From Ophthalmolycus amberensis (taxonomy: Eukaryota; Chordata; Actinopteri; Perciformes; Zoarcidae): a DNA stretch of 64,000 nucleotides. The stretch's first letter is position 1. Each line of letters starts with the position of its first letter. Shown piece by piece: positions 50,899 to 62,317 of this stretch. Where the stretch lies: positions 1 to 64,000 of the forward strand of contig JAFEUB010000841.1 in NCBI GenBank assembly GCA_024529925.1. Direction: 5' to 3'. Under the pieces are notes generated by a model that made no database searches, was not told the origin of the DNA, and saw only the letters and a program-made list of their open reading frames with translations. The position numbers were made by a program, and so were the translations under genes.

Positions 50899-53800
50899 TT
50901 AGGGGGCAGCTGGGTTTCCAGGAGTGCCCTCTTCCACCTGGTTTGTGAGCAGGAAGAACTTCATCACAGGTTCGATGTACTCCATGACGGTTTCTTTCAC
51001 CGATTTCTCCAGCAAGTACCCTTCTGTCTCAATCTCTGTGTTCTCATTCCCCGCCACTGCCTCCATGGAGGTCTGTAGGAACCGCAGGCTCACCAGCACA
51101 GAGCCCTGGCAGGGAGGAGGGTGGAGAGATGGGGGGGGGCAGGTTAGACGTAGAAGCAGATTCCATTAGAGAGCATCATCAGGGATCCACATACACTACC
51201 AAACGGCTTAGTGTATATACAGAATGGTGGGTTGTTGCTACACGTTTTTTTTCATGCATGCTTACGAAGACATCGCACAATGTTAGTATGTGGTTTTATA
51301 AGACATTGGCAGCTGTACCAGTCCCCAAAAGCCAATGTTACCCCTCGACCCATTCCAAATCAAAAGCTCACTTTAGCTGAAACAACTCTGCCTGAAATTG
51401 CTGTAAAACCACCGTGATTCTTCTCAAAGCATACCTGTAAGATGAAGACTGACAGTACTCCAGCCCCAATGGTGTTCATCAGGCCCATGTAGTAGTTGAC
51501 CAGGGCCTCTCTGCAGCCTCGGAGGTAGATATTGAGCTCCTCGGTTTGGTATTCATAACTATAGTGAGCCGAGTTGTTGGTGAGCTGAGACAGGATGCAT
51601 GGCCGCGGGGAGGTGGGGTTGCAGCAACTGAACGGGACTCCATCTACCAAGTAACGGCCATCCACGTTGCTCTTAATGCGGCTAAGGAAACAAGTGATAA
51701 GATGTGTTTTTGCATTGCAGATACAGTACAATAATCAGATTGTTGTACATGTCCTCAGGATGGGAAACCCACTCCCCTCTATAATATTATGCACAACTTA
51801 CTCTTTCACTTCCTTGGAGCTGAAATCAAGGTAGCGGTTGCTGATCCACTGGACCTCAAACCAGTCCCTGAAATCGTTGTTTCCACAGCACTGAAACTCC
51901 ATCTGCAGGCGATCGATGTTCTGTTTCTGGTAGCAGCGGCCCGGGGTGTCTGTGTCCTTGTAGAAGCGGATGCCGTTCCTCAGGCCAACTTTCAGGGATG
52001 ACTCCAGGCTGCCCTTCATCACATAGCTCATGATGACAGCTAGCAGCATGAGGACGGTGAAGAAGCAGGAGACGGCAAAATAGGGCTTCAGCATTCTCTT
52101 CCAGCGAGGAAACCGCTCTGCATCCAGAGCATCCTGGCAGATCCTTGTAGCAAAGTAGTTGATACCCAAGGAGGCCAGGCCAACAATTATGAGGGTGTTG
52201 GGCACAACATGTACGTCTGAGTTATCCATTACCTGTAAGTGAGTCACACAATAATGTAATCAGTAAAAACTCTATTTGTTTGCTGTAAGGAAACATACAT
52301 GAGGACATTCTTTGTTAAAGGGATGCATAATATTTCAACAACCGTGTGAACATACGCTGCATGTAAATAAAAGTACCCAACAGAAGTAATGTGGCTATTT
52401 GCCTCAAATTACCAGAAAATTCACCTGGAAATACATGTTGCACGTCAACTGCCAAACACCCACAGTTATTCAAAAGCTACTGAAGCTATATGTTGCTGAT
52501 GGTGGGTAAACATCCAGACCTGGTTGCATTTATAGATGTGTGGGTGTGACTGTATATTTGACTTTACATACTTGAATTTAAATTTAAAGTTCTGTGAGTT
52601 TTGACAACATGCGTGTTGATGAATGCTTGAATGTTCAAGAGAATTCAACCTTTATTTATAAAGCAGAGATCTCCTAAATGTATGTGTAATGATTTTCATC
52701 AGCAGCATTACAGTCGGTCACAGTTTAATCAGAGTTTAATGAGCACTGAGCAGCTCACTTCAAGCCGTTGAGGCTCAGCTGTGTTGCTCAAGGGCAACTA
52801 CAGTAGTTGTCCTTCTCTCGCTGAGTCTAAATTTTGCTGGCAGGATTCATAAGTACACCGTTAAAAAACATGCAAATAGAGCAAATACATAGCAAAAAAG
52901 ATATGAATTATCTGTCCTTTGTTAAATGTAGTAATATATAGTAAGGTTATATACCATGAGACTATGTATTGAGAGCAAACGTTTTTGCTAAATTAGCATA
53001 TTTTACTGGTTTTTGCAGAGGATCTTTGCACAAACCACAAGTCTGGGAATTCTCTTTTAGGAAAATGAGAAGACAAGAGTTGAATAAACTCGCATAGTTA
53101 AGCATTTGTGACCGTTTAATCGTATGGAAGACACTCAAAGTACTGAACAGAATCTGGTGGCTTTTTAACATCTTACATTTGACTGATTTTAGTTCAGTGC
53201 AAAATGATGGGATGAAAATCAGTGGGGTGAGCTTCAGTGCAATATACAATCGGAGATGAAATGAGAACATTTCTGTGAGCCTCAGATTCTGTAATTTATC
53301 GTTTGCGTCTGTAATTTTCTTTTTTCTTTTCCTGTTCATAATAATCACCCTTACAATTTGTACAGCCATGCAAACAGAATACTGTCATGATCTCGGCTGC
53401 ACAAAATTCTTATAATTAAAATAAATAATTGTGGTACTTTATTTCAAAAACACTGAGATGGCGTGAACAACATAGCTGTAAATACATAGTTGTGCAAATA
53501 GTATGTTTTTGAGGGTGCAAATTATTTAATGATGCAAACTACTTAAATGTAGAAATAGAATACATTCAAATAAGCTAAAAACTATAGAGGTTTGTTGTCA
53601 ATGCAAAGTTGACTGCCTTCAGGAGTAGGGATTAAGGTGATTAAGGCTGACGGAGCCTGGTTTATTAAATGATGAGTCAGGATCCAAAGTGGGTCACAGG
53701 TGTATTTGCCTCTTCTTGGTCTCTAACAAGGACATTTCTTTGTATCAGATTTCATTTATCCTTTTTCTCCAAAAAATATTGTACCAACAGTTTAAAAGTA

Positions 53801-54346
53801 AGACAGACATAGTTGTCATCTGTCAGGTGTGCATACTGTTATTCATGTAAATCAGTACATTGGTGTGTAATCAACGGTGTCAACTAACAACTACCAAAAA
53901 CGCTGTCCCTCAATGTAGATATTTATTGGACAACTTAGTGTTTAGAGGTTCATGTGTTATCTGTTGGAAACAAGGCATGTTGTTGTTTTTCTCCCAGTAG
54001 GCACACAGTTGGTCTACTCCCTTATAGTATACACTATATATCTATACACTGAGGAACATCATGTCACTCACTTCTGCAATCAAACTATAAGTTACTACAC
54101 TATTGATTGTTGCAATGTGTCGATAACTTACAGTACGTGTCATAAACTAAAAAGCTTTGGAATGAAATGAACTAAGCTTCAGTAAAACTTGAGTACCTCT
54201 GCCCTCCTGCGGAGCTCCGTCTTGAGGATGCAGCCCAGGCTGAAGGTGATAGCCCCGGCGACTGTGGCACACCAGGAGAGGAGCCACAGTCCCTGGGCTA
54301 GCTTCACCCTTTTCTGAAAGGGGAACTTCATCTTCATCACCACCAT
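50899..54346 (-). CDS. rom1: Photoreceptor disc-rim tetraspanin, ROM1/peripherin-2 family
   Basis: Peripherin-2 and ROM1 form disulfide-linked tetramers shaping the rims of photoreceptor discs. Exons 5'-3': 54197-54346, 51802-52232, 51435-51681, 50899-51105, giving 344 residues (human PRPH2 346, ROM1 351). Seen: KKRVKLAQGLWLL-type start (here QKRVKLAQGLWLLSW), four hydrophobic segments, and a large D2 loop with FQCCGNNDFRDWFEVQW, ISNRYLDFSSKEVKD, VDGVPFSCCNPTSPRPC and RGCREAL, carrying the conserved cysteines. NNS within LTNNSAHYSY is a possible N-glycosylation site. The C-terminus has ETEGYLLEKSVKET. The 247-bp third exon equals the mammalian second exon. The gene has one more intron than mammals, after codon 50. 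The start ATG (GCAACCATGG) has a strong context. Family assignment is firm; rom1 rather than a prph2 paralogue is inferred mainly from synteny with human 11q12-q13. Confidence 0.85.
52233..54196 (-). other. Intron 1 of the rom1-like gene
   Basis: Donor GCAGAG|GTACTC (54197/54196) and acceptor CTTACAG|GTAATGG (52233/52232) are in phase 0, giving ..LRRRAE|VMDNSDV. The intron is AT-rich, with no repeat family or additional exon recognised. Confidence 0.75.
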
Positions 54347-56195
54347 GGTTGCAGCGAGGGAAATCCAAGTCTTACCGGGGGAATAGGGGAAGGAGAGCGA
54401 CGAGGTCACGAGAGCCGATGCTGGGCTTTTTCTGCCAGGAGGAAAGAGAGGTCAGAGGCAGGAGATGACGATGACAAAACGGAAATTCAACACTGAATTT
54501 GAAAAGTAAACCGGTGGCAACAAAGCGAGCACAATTAAAAACCCACTGATGATAGTTTTCTGCGAGCAAACTTTGACTTAAGAATTAAACCGAGAGGTTG
54601 GTGCATAATCCTTGGAGAATAAGGTTTTACAGCTTCACAAGTTGCTCATTCCCAATGAAACAGATATTGGCATCAAAATTCACCTTATTTGTCTCCCCGA
54701 AAAGTCCAGAAAAAGTCCAGTTATCTCCACCGACCACTATGTACCATCCAGTGTGCCACACAGTGGATTTGGCACACTGGATTTGGCAAACCTGGATGCT
54801 GCGAGCGTCTTAACACTAATGCCTACCTATCCCATTAAATTGGTCTGTGAATCCAGGCCATTGTCTGCTCAGCATCCATCACTCATCACACATGGACGAC
54901 AAAACTAATTGAACCTGACAGGATATTATGATAAGCCATTAACTGTGAAACACTTGTCCTCAAATGCACACATAAACTGGAGTCAATATAAGATGAAAAG
55001 AATGAGATATGTATTCAGATGAATAAATTCCTATTTATATTTCATCATAATATCTTATTATGTTCTTTATTTCCTGCTTGGGTTGTCTGCAGAATTCAAG
55101 GATCATTTCAGGCTAAATCTAGACAGCATGATGAGGCTCCTTTTGCCCCCCTGACACTGGTTCAGGACTCACTGTTAAAAGAGTATGCATCTGTGCAGTC
55201 CTGAGGCTGCAGAAATCCCGACATCCTAACCAGCTATACAACCTCAATGACGTCCTTTAATAAGGAGAGATGGGCTCACACTTTCCAATCTCTGTCAGTC
55301 CTGCCTGCTGAACAGGTGGTGTGTCTAGTCGCGTCATCTATATATATAAATATGTAGAAATAAATATATATAATATATATAATCACATAAATGTCTTGAT
55401 GTGACTAGACCCACCACTCTTTCGAACAATGTCCCTGGTCACTCACCTCAGCTTCCCATAACTTTTCCTATGTAACTCATTTTAGAAAGATTCCTCCCTA
55501 GATCTATCTCCCTTTTCAAGGAAGGTTGATCAGAAGTAAAACAAATGTAGGCGGTTCAATTCATGTCTTTTTGCGTCTTCGTTTGGTTTATTAAATGTTA
55601 CATGGACAGAGTTAAATAGATGACATTTACACAAGCTTGTGAAAAGTGTTCAATCGCAAGTATAGGTTCATTAGAGTAAATACATGTTTGGCACAAACAC
55701 AATAGTTTTAATATGCACACATTTAAAGCTATTTCATAACTGTATTTGTAAGTATACGATAGTTTATATAGGACATGCTAAGACTACATTTTACGACAGG
55801 AAATTGATTAGCAGGAAAACACTGAAAAAAGATTTTGTTCTCCAATATTTTGGAATGTTTTTTAGATTGTGCTCAACACTTTTTGTATATAGCATTAAGC
55901 AATGTAATCAACAATGCTTGGCTACCTACACAATAAATACACTAAATATGAATAAATGATGTTATATGCAATAAAGCAAACAGAATAAAATGTAAGAACG
56001 AGGCAGGAAATGCCTGTATCTATGTATAGCTATGTATACAACAAAAATAAGCATTTACATTTTCCATTAAACGACCAAATCTAAGATGTAGGGGATGTTT
56101 CAATGTACAGCAAAATATAGTTTATGTTTAAATACATTATGTGATCAAAGTAAACTAGGATTTCAGACACAGTGAACAGTGCACTCGTGTTTCTG
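54347..56195. other. Spacer: rom1-like promoter side and 3' UTR of the histidine-rich gene
   Basis: No coding frame is supported. GGATTA/TAATCC (54606-54611), the core word bound by the photoreceptor factor CRX, lies about 260 bp upstream of the rom1-like start; a six-base match alone is weak. A short inverted-repeat element is at 55316-55417. The right part is the 3' UTR of the next minus-strand gene; a candidate poly(A) signal is TTTATT on the plus strand at 55587-55592, about 600 bases after its stop. Confidence 0.45.
55316..55417. mobile_element. ~100-bp AT-rich MITE-like inverted-repeat element
   Basis: The left end GTGGTGTGTCTAGTCGCGTCA and the inverted right end GTGGTGGGTCTAGTCACATC(A) match except at a few positions. 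They enclose a TA-rich core of about 60 bp. No coding capacity. Target-site duplication is not evident. Confidence 0.6.
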
Positions 56196-59100
56196 TCACA
56201 GCTTTGTTCGCTCCCCTTTCAACAGCTCGTCTGGAATCCCTCCTGTCCTGCTGTGCACCTCGGCCCTGCCATGCCGCTGTCCTTCACCGGCCTGAGATCC
56301 ACATATGAATTGACTGAGCATCCGCTCGGCTGACTCCAGGCCGGCCAGGCTGCTATCTGCCTCCGACGTCCTGCTTCCTATCGGCCGGTCGTTGCTTGAT
56401 CTCCAGTGATGAATGATCTCATTATCTAAATCCTCCATACCTTCGTGCCCTTGGTGGTGGAGGTCCATCATGGCCTCCGTGCCTCGTAGCTCCTTCTGCA
56501 TGTGATGGCGAGCCAGGGGGATTTCCTCCAGGCTAGCAGACCGGATCAGGATGGCAGAGCCGAGGTTCTGACTTGTGGTGATCCTGTATGTGCCCTCACC
56601 TGTCATGCCGTCAGACAGGTTCTTGTTGTGAATGGTGAACTGGAGATGAGGTATCTGCTGATGGCATGGAGCGTGTCCTCTGACAATTTCCTCACCCCCT
56701 GACTCGCTGTCTTTGTCCACGTCTGCTTCCCGGTGTCTCCATACTGGACCTCTGTTTGATCCTGTCAGTATATATTGTGGGGTCTCATCTCCCTTCTCTG
56801 ACCAGTCAGATTCCTCCTCCTCTGGAACTGGCCCAAGCGATTGCTCCTGCCTGCCGGCTATGGCCGTTTCGTAGTTATTATGGCCGTCCATGAACTGTGC
56901 CGGAGGGGGAGCGATGTGAGGAACCTTCTGATTAATGGCATCATCTGACTGAAAATGGAGGTCAGTGTTGTGTGTCACTGATGTAACCTACAGTAAGCAG
57001 AGGTTAGAAATTGACCGGTTTATTGATTGAATGACGCAAAGTCAAAGAATAAAAAAAAGTTTTTTGTATGAATAAACAAAAACATACTAATTGCCTTTGA
57101 ATGCATTTGTGAAGCCACAAAAGTGTGTCTAGACCTTAAGAGGGAAGTAAAGATCTTACACTGGATGTTTCCACACTGTTGGCAAATGTTGCATCAGTGA
57201 GCTGCTCTGTCAGTGCTGAAATACGCTGGTTCAGCCTCCGACGTTCTCCTTCCAAACTCTGAGCCTGACACAGAAAGTACAGGAAGCACAGTTGTCACAG
57301 GTAAACCTTCTGTGAGTGGGGGAATTTACATCAGAATATCCCCTCCCAAGAGTTTTGAAAACTTTCACTACTCAGTCTTAGTAACTCAGTAGAAAAGGGT
57401 GTTTCTACAATCGTTTTCATGTTTCTGATAATTCAGGCTCACGCACAAGAAACACAGAGATGCTTCCAATCTCACCACTGAATGAAGCTTTTGCTCTAGA
57501 AGACTATTAGTCTGTTGTGTGGCGGAGCAGTTGTCGTGTAGTCTGAAATAAGACACAGGCAAAGAGAGAGAAGTTACAATTTATTGCAGTATACAGTACA
57601 CGCACATTGTACGAGGTTAAATAAGATACCTCACCCTGGACACAAACTGTTCGTGCCCCTTCCATCTGGCAGGAGGCTGTGGTCCATCAGGACCAAGACC
57701 TCACGCCACATGAACAGGTTTTTTCCCATCTGCAGTTGGGCTCATCAACAAAGCCCGGGACCCCCACTGACTCTGACATCCCCAGGACAATTTCCTTCCG
57801 GTACACTCTCCTGCACGTCCCTTCTATGTTTCTTTATTTAAATACACCTGACACTTTTACATACACTTACATTATATACTTGTCTATAGTACTGTTATCT
57901 GTTTGTTTGTGCACTTTATTTGTTGTGCACCACCCGCCATGTCAAATTCCTTGTATGTGCAACACACCGTGGCAAATAAACGGTTCTGATTCTGATTCTG
58001 ATGTGTTAATTGCAGCTATTATCTTAGGTCTGAAACATGAGACGGATAGTTAAAAACAGAGGGGACAATAGATCAGTGCCGAGCCTTGTTCATATTAAGA
58101 TTAGACTGATTACTCTTTCAGATCTCTTTCTATTTGTGACAAATAACATCTTTTGCCTCAGGAAATATAAAGATGGCTTAAATTGTCTGTGTATAATTAT
58201 GTATAGTAACAGGAGTCTACCAGAAGAACAGAAAGTGTTGTCTGTGCATTTGTTACCTCCTAAACCTCTCCGCGAGGTTGCTAAGCTCAATACGTGTCCT
58301 CTGAAGTTCTGCCTCCAAAAGCTTTTGGCTGCTCATGAACTCCTCTCCTAAACACTCCATCTTCACTGCTGTCTTCAGCAAGCTTTGATGCAGACCTTCA
58401 TTCTGCCCCTGTAGGTTCCTACCAGATACAGATACACAACAGAGGAATTCAATTGAGTGAGAAAACACACATGAGCATAAGAGGAATTCATTTAATATTT
58501 CAATTATTTTGGTTGCTCTCATTACTCTCATTTTACACACTAGGTCTAACATTACACGGGTCAGTGTTCTCTAAGATATTCACATCCAGAGTGTGTAACC
58601 AATTAATCTGTGTGCAATATCACAGTCATGGTTGTCACTTGGACTATGACCATTGCCAGTTAACAAACCCAAAATAATTAAATCACACTTACATGATTCT
58701 ACCAAGTTCATGCGCCTTTTCCTGTATGAAAGAAAACAAAATTACTTTGACAAGAAAAATCTGAATATTATCTATGATGCCCAAAGAGTGAAGTGAAAAA
58801 AATGACCTGAAAATTGAAAGAAGAATAAAGACCATTACTGGGGAATGTCAATTTGATTAGCATGAGATTGGGCATGATAGCCAATCTATTGTTCTGTAAT
58901 AACCAATCTAGCATCCACTGTGACATGCACACTGGTGCCCAAATCAATAGGCAAGCAAATGAGTGGAACATTATTACATAACCAGTTAATCAAGCGTGTA
59001 TAGCAAGGGCAACTATTGACCTGTCAATAGTTACTTTATGAGCGGCTTAACTCAAAGAGGAATGCCGTACTTTATGTAACGATGAGCCAGTGAAGCTTGT

Positions 59101-62100
59101 GTGTTCCTCGTCATGACCGGAGGGGCTGCTGGTGTTGCTCTGTGACTCCTTCTTCCTGGAGAGAGAGTCCAGCTTCAGAGGAGGACCGAGGTCAAGGTCC
59201 AGGTCCAGGTCGTTGTTGGAGTGAGGCTGGTTGAGACGTGATTCAGGTTCGTGTCTTTGGTGATAACTTTTGCTGTGGTGGTCTCCATGGTGATGCTGAT
59301 GGTCTGGACTGTGGTGGTCTCCATGGTGATGCTTATGGTCTTGACTGTGGTGGTATCCATGGTGATGCTGATGGTCTGGACTGTGGTGGTCTCCATGGTG
59401 ACGTGGTGTAGTCGGACCTTCAATGTTTGGCTGGTTGCTGTGGCGGCGGTGACCTGAACTGTGATGGTCTCCATGGTGATGTGTTGGGGTGTGGTGGTTG
59501 TCATGTTGGTGGTTTTGAGCCTGGCCTTGGTGGTCTCCATGGTGATGGGGAAGAGAAGGTCTATGATGGTTGCCATGGTGTTGATAAAGAGTTGCACTGT
59601 GATGATGCTCTTTGTGTTGGTGATTTGGGCTGCAATGGTCTCCATGGTGATGGACTCCATGATGATGATCTCCATGATGATGGTCTCCATGATGATGGTC
59701 TCCATGACGATGGTCTCCATGATGATGATGGTCTCCATGATGATGGTCTACAGAGGAATGGTCTCCATGATGATGATGGTCTCCATGATGATGATGGTCT
59801 ACAGAGGGATGGTCTCCATGATGATGGTCTCCATGATGATGGTCTCCATGGTGATGGTCTACAGAGGGATGGTCTCCATGATGATGGTCTCCATGGTGAT
59901 GGTCTCCAGAGTGATGGCGATGGTGTGTGTCATCATGGTTTTTGTGGTGACGGTCACCATAGTGGGAAGTGGGGCTATGGTGATCCTTATGATGATGGAC
60001 AGGACTGTGATGGTCTCCCTGGTGATGGTGGTGGTGGTGCTCATGAGACGGTGAATGGGAGTGATGCTGGGATGACCACGAGTGATGTCTTTTCAAACAG
60101 CTAACATCAGTGCAGCTGCTAGGCCCGTGATCCGTGCGATGAGGTGAGTCTGTAGAACGGTGATGGTGACGGTGGTGGAGAGATTGAGAGGGAGAAAGAG
60201 AAGACGAGTGCTTGCTGGTATGGGAGTTCTTGCTGGAGCTAGCTGAGTCTGCACTGGCATGCCGACTTCTCTGCTGTCTGTGTTTCTCTGTGCTGCTTAC
60301 TCCTTTACTGGATCTAACAGAGACCTGCCCTGTACTGCAGGGACTTTGAGCATTTGTAACCCCAAGAGTGGTGAGTCTCATTGGGCTGAGGACCTGCCGA
60401 GTGATCTCATTAAGGAAGGCAGAGAACTTCATTTTTTCCTTTGTTAAATTCTTCCTGGCTCCACCTTTTCCCCTCTCTAGTTCAATTTCATCTTCATTTC
60501 CACGCTTTTCTCTTTCTTTGGGTCTAGCAAGAGCCGCCATTGATTTGGCTTTGCGGACGGTTCCATAATTTCCTGAGCCTTTAATAGTCCTCTGTGTGTT
60601 CTTCAGGGTGCCATGACTGGGGCCATTGCGAGAAGACTTGCCTTTCTCCTGTTTGGCAGTGTGCCTGTTTTGATGACCTCTTTTATCGATCAAAGGGGCT
60701 GTGTCGTTGTCTTCATCTTCAAAGTACTTGTGTTTCTTGGAAATGTCTGTGCAAGACTGTGAATGCCCGGGCTTCTTAAGTGGATGTCTCTCCGAACACT
60801 TACTGCTGGTCTCAGAGGACAGCCTCGAGGAGGATGAAGATGTTGAAGAGGAAGAAGAAGAAGAAGAAGAAGAAGAAGAAGAAGAAGAAGAAGAAGAGGA
60901 GGGAGTTGATGAAGTAGATGAAGAGGAGGAGGAAGGTTTTGATGGAGAAGAAGAAGAGGAGGAGGACGATAAAGAGGAACCAGTTGAGGAACTCAGGGGA
61001 GCTTCTGAACGAGAGACATGCCGATGGTTTTGCTTCTGATGGCAATGGCGAGGATGATGAGTCTTGTCATCATCCCACTGACTTTGATCGTCGGGTGGAT
61101 GATCACCGGAAATCCTGTCCTCGGCTGTTGAATGGCTGCTATTTTAGAGAGAAAACCTGAGTGTTAAAGACACACTGGATACCAATACTGTAGCTAATTA
61201 TGATGTTAATTATTTTTGCAATAGCAGGTCAAATGTATAAATCAAAACTCCTTAAGAAGGAAATAGATCTCTGCCACTTTAATCCTTCTAATGTGAAAAC
61301 TAACACAAATTTAAAAAATCTGACGGCTTTAATATCTTATTATTAGGGGTGTAACGGTACGCGTATTCGTATTGAAACGTTCGGTACGAGGCTCACGGTT
61401 CGGTACGCATGACGAACCGAATACGTTTGAAAAAAAATAAAAATAAAAAAACCTTTATTTAACCAGGTAGTCCCATTGAGATTAAAAATCTCTTTTGCAA
61501 GATGTAAGTAACATGTAAGCAAGATGTAAGTAACAATACTACAGAACATTAAGGAGCAGTTTTTGTTTTTTATGCTTATGTGTTGCTAAGAAGACACCCC
61601 AGAAGACGGGTCACTCAGGTATAGTTCCATCATTGTTCAAAGTCAAAGAATAACTTTATGATGTTAGTTGTAATGAATAAATATATTTTAAAATCAAGTA
61701 CATTTCTCTGGCATTTATAGTTTTCTACTGTACCGAAACGTACCGAACCGTGGCTCCACTGTATCGTACCGAACCCAACCGTGAATTTTGTGAACCGTTA
61801 CACCCCTACTTATTATACCTAAGCACAGAATCTGTACATGGGGACAGGCAATACACAGTGGAACAAATGTCCAAACTTACTCATAGCTATCATTGTCATC
61901 TGACTGATGTAACTTTTGACGATGACCATGGCCTTGGTTTTGGTGATGGTGCTTCATTTGCTGAGATTTTGAGTTAGCACCCTTTCTGTGCTTGCGGTCT
62001 TTTTCTTGATGGTCGCTCATTTCAGTCTTATGATCTTTGACGCCTCTGGTGTCCGGATGAGGATGGAAAGGTGTGAAATAATTCTGCCGCTGAGAGCCGT

Positions 62101-62127
62101 CTGCAGAAACTGGCACGATATTGATCC
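56196..62127 (-). CDS. Histidine-rich coiled-coil protein, BEGAIN/TJAP1-like coiled coil (5' end unresolved)
   Basis: Not confidently named. Exons 5'-3': 61881-62127, 59071-61138, 58693-58721, 58257-58418, 57476-57542, 57162-57264, 56196-56977. All are phase-compatible, giving at least 1151 residues. Order of parts: acidic/basic polar N-terminus; serine run encoded by (TCT)n; a conserved-looking KFSAFLNEITRQVLSP block (about 60365-60432); a very long His/Asp/Gly repeat domain (HHGDH units, about 59240-60060); a coiled coil of about 90 residues (KLLEAELQRTRIELSNLAERF through RRRLNQRISALTEQL); and a polar tail with ILIRSASLEEIPLARHHM. The coiled coil aligns without gaps, from memory, to that of BEGAIN and TJAP1. 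The first exon identified begins mid-codon; either an upstream exon supplies the start or MSDHQEKD inside it is the start. The last exon must use the acceptor at 56978, since a nearer one at 56987 gives a stop. Confidence 0.7.
57584..58010 (+). mobile_element. LINE 3' fragment in an intron
   Basis: The plus-strand frame HKLFVPLPSGRRLWSIRTKT resembles the C-terminal end of fish LINE ORF2 proteins (a 'FVPLPSGRR..RTKTSRH..FFP' pattern). It is followed by a 3' end 'CAAATTCCTTGTATGTGCAACAC..GGCAAATAAACGG' and TGATTC repeats typical of such elements. It is antisense to the host gene and 5'-truncated. No reverse transcriptase core remains. Confidence 0.7.
59240..60060 (-). repeat. 15-bp coding minisatellite (HHGDH units)
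   Basis: The plus-strand unit TGGTCTCCATGATGA recurs many times with small changes (GGTGA, GATGATGA, TACAGAGG variants). Read on the minus strand it encodes His-His-Gly-Asp-His. Variation is mostly by whole codons, so the frame is kept across the exon. The plus-strand Gly-Asp-Gly-Leu and Met-Val-Ser frames are shadows of this repeat. Confidence 0.9.
60850..60897. repeat. (GAA)n run encoding polyserine
   Basis: The plus-strand GAA run is read on the minus strand as TCT codons, giving a serine tract in the histidine-rich protein. The plus-strand poly-Glu and minus-strand poly-Phe frames are artefacts. Confidence 0.9.
61344..61808. mobile_element. hAT-type miniature element with 8-bp TSD
   Basis: The terminal inverted repeats TAGGGGTGTAACGGT and ACCGTTACACCCCTA (one mismatch in the inner part) bound 465 bp. 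They are flanked by an exact 8-bp duplication CTTATTAT at 61336-61343 and 61809-61816, as expected for hAT transposition. The interior has GTACCGAA-like words, complementary near both ends, and an unrelated repeat fragment 'TTTATTTAACCAGGTAG'. No transposase is encoded. It sits in the intron between the first two identified exons of the histidine-rich gene. Confidence 0.9.
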
Positions 62128-62317
62128 CTGTGGAAATGGTACATAATTCAGTGTGCCGTGACTATCTTTCATACAGAAATAGAAACACGTCAATACTTAC
62201 ATTTTGATTCATACTATTATTGCTGTAAATTAGGTAAAACATGGTGATCACATAATATATAATATGATCAAACTATCTAACTCATTTCTCACTTGTACCA
62301 AAGTATTAAAACCCCCA

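Noticed and set aside
50899..54346. Assignment as peripherin-2 (prph2) itself
   Set aside because: Sequence alone does not exclude a prph2 paralogue, since the glycosylation site and C-terminal motif are prph2-like. The neighbours match human 11q12-q13, where ROM1 lies, so rom1 is preferred with caution.
54606..54611. CRX-type TAATCC site as a defined photoreceptor enhancer
   Set aside because: A single six-base match is expected often by chance in a spacer of this size; mentioned only as context.
56978..56987. Nearer splice acceptor (CTGTAG) for the last exon of the histidine-rich gene
   Set aside because: Using it gives a stop codon within nine codons; the acceptor ending ACATCAG at 56978 keeps the frame.
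57584..58053. Open frames that could be a host gene antisense to the histidine-rich gene
   Set aside because: The sequence pattern is that of a LINE ORF2 C-terminus followed by a LINE-type 3' end with TGATTC repeats.
59240..60060. CRISPR-like regular repeat array
   Set aside because: The units are directly adjacent 15-mers without unique spacers and code for protein in a eukaryotic gene.
59427..60104. Long plus-strand Gly-Asp-Gly-Leu-rich open frame
   Set aside because: It is the opposite-strand reading of the 15-bp repeat that encodes the histidine-rich domain. The minus-strand frame has flanking non-repetitive coding sequence and matching splice sites; this one does not.
60701..61039. Plus-strand poly-glutamate open frame
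   Set aside because: A shadow of the GAA run, read as serine codons on the minus strand in a supported exon.
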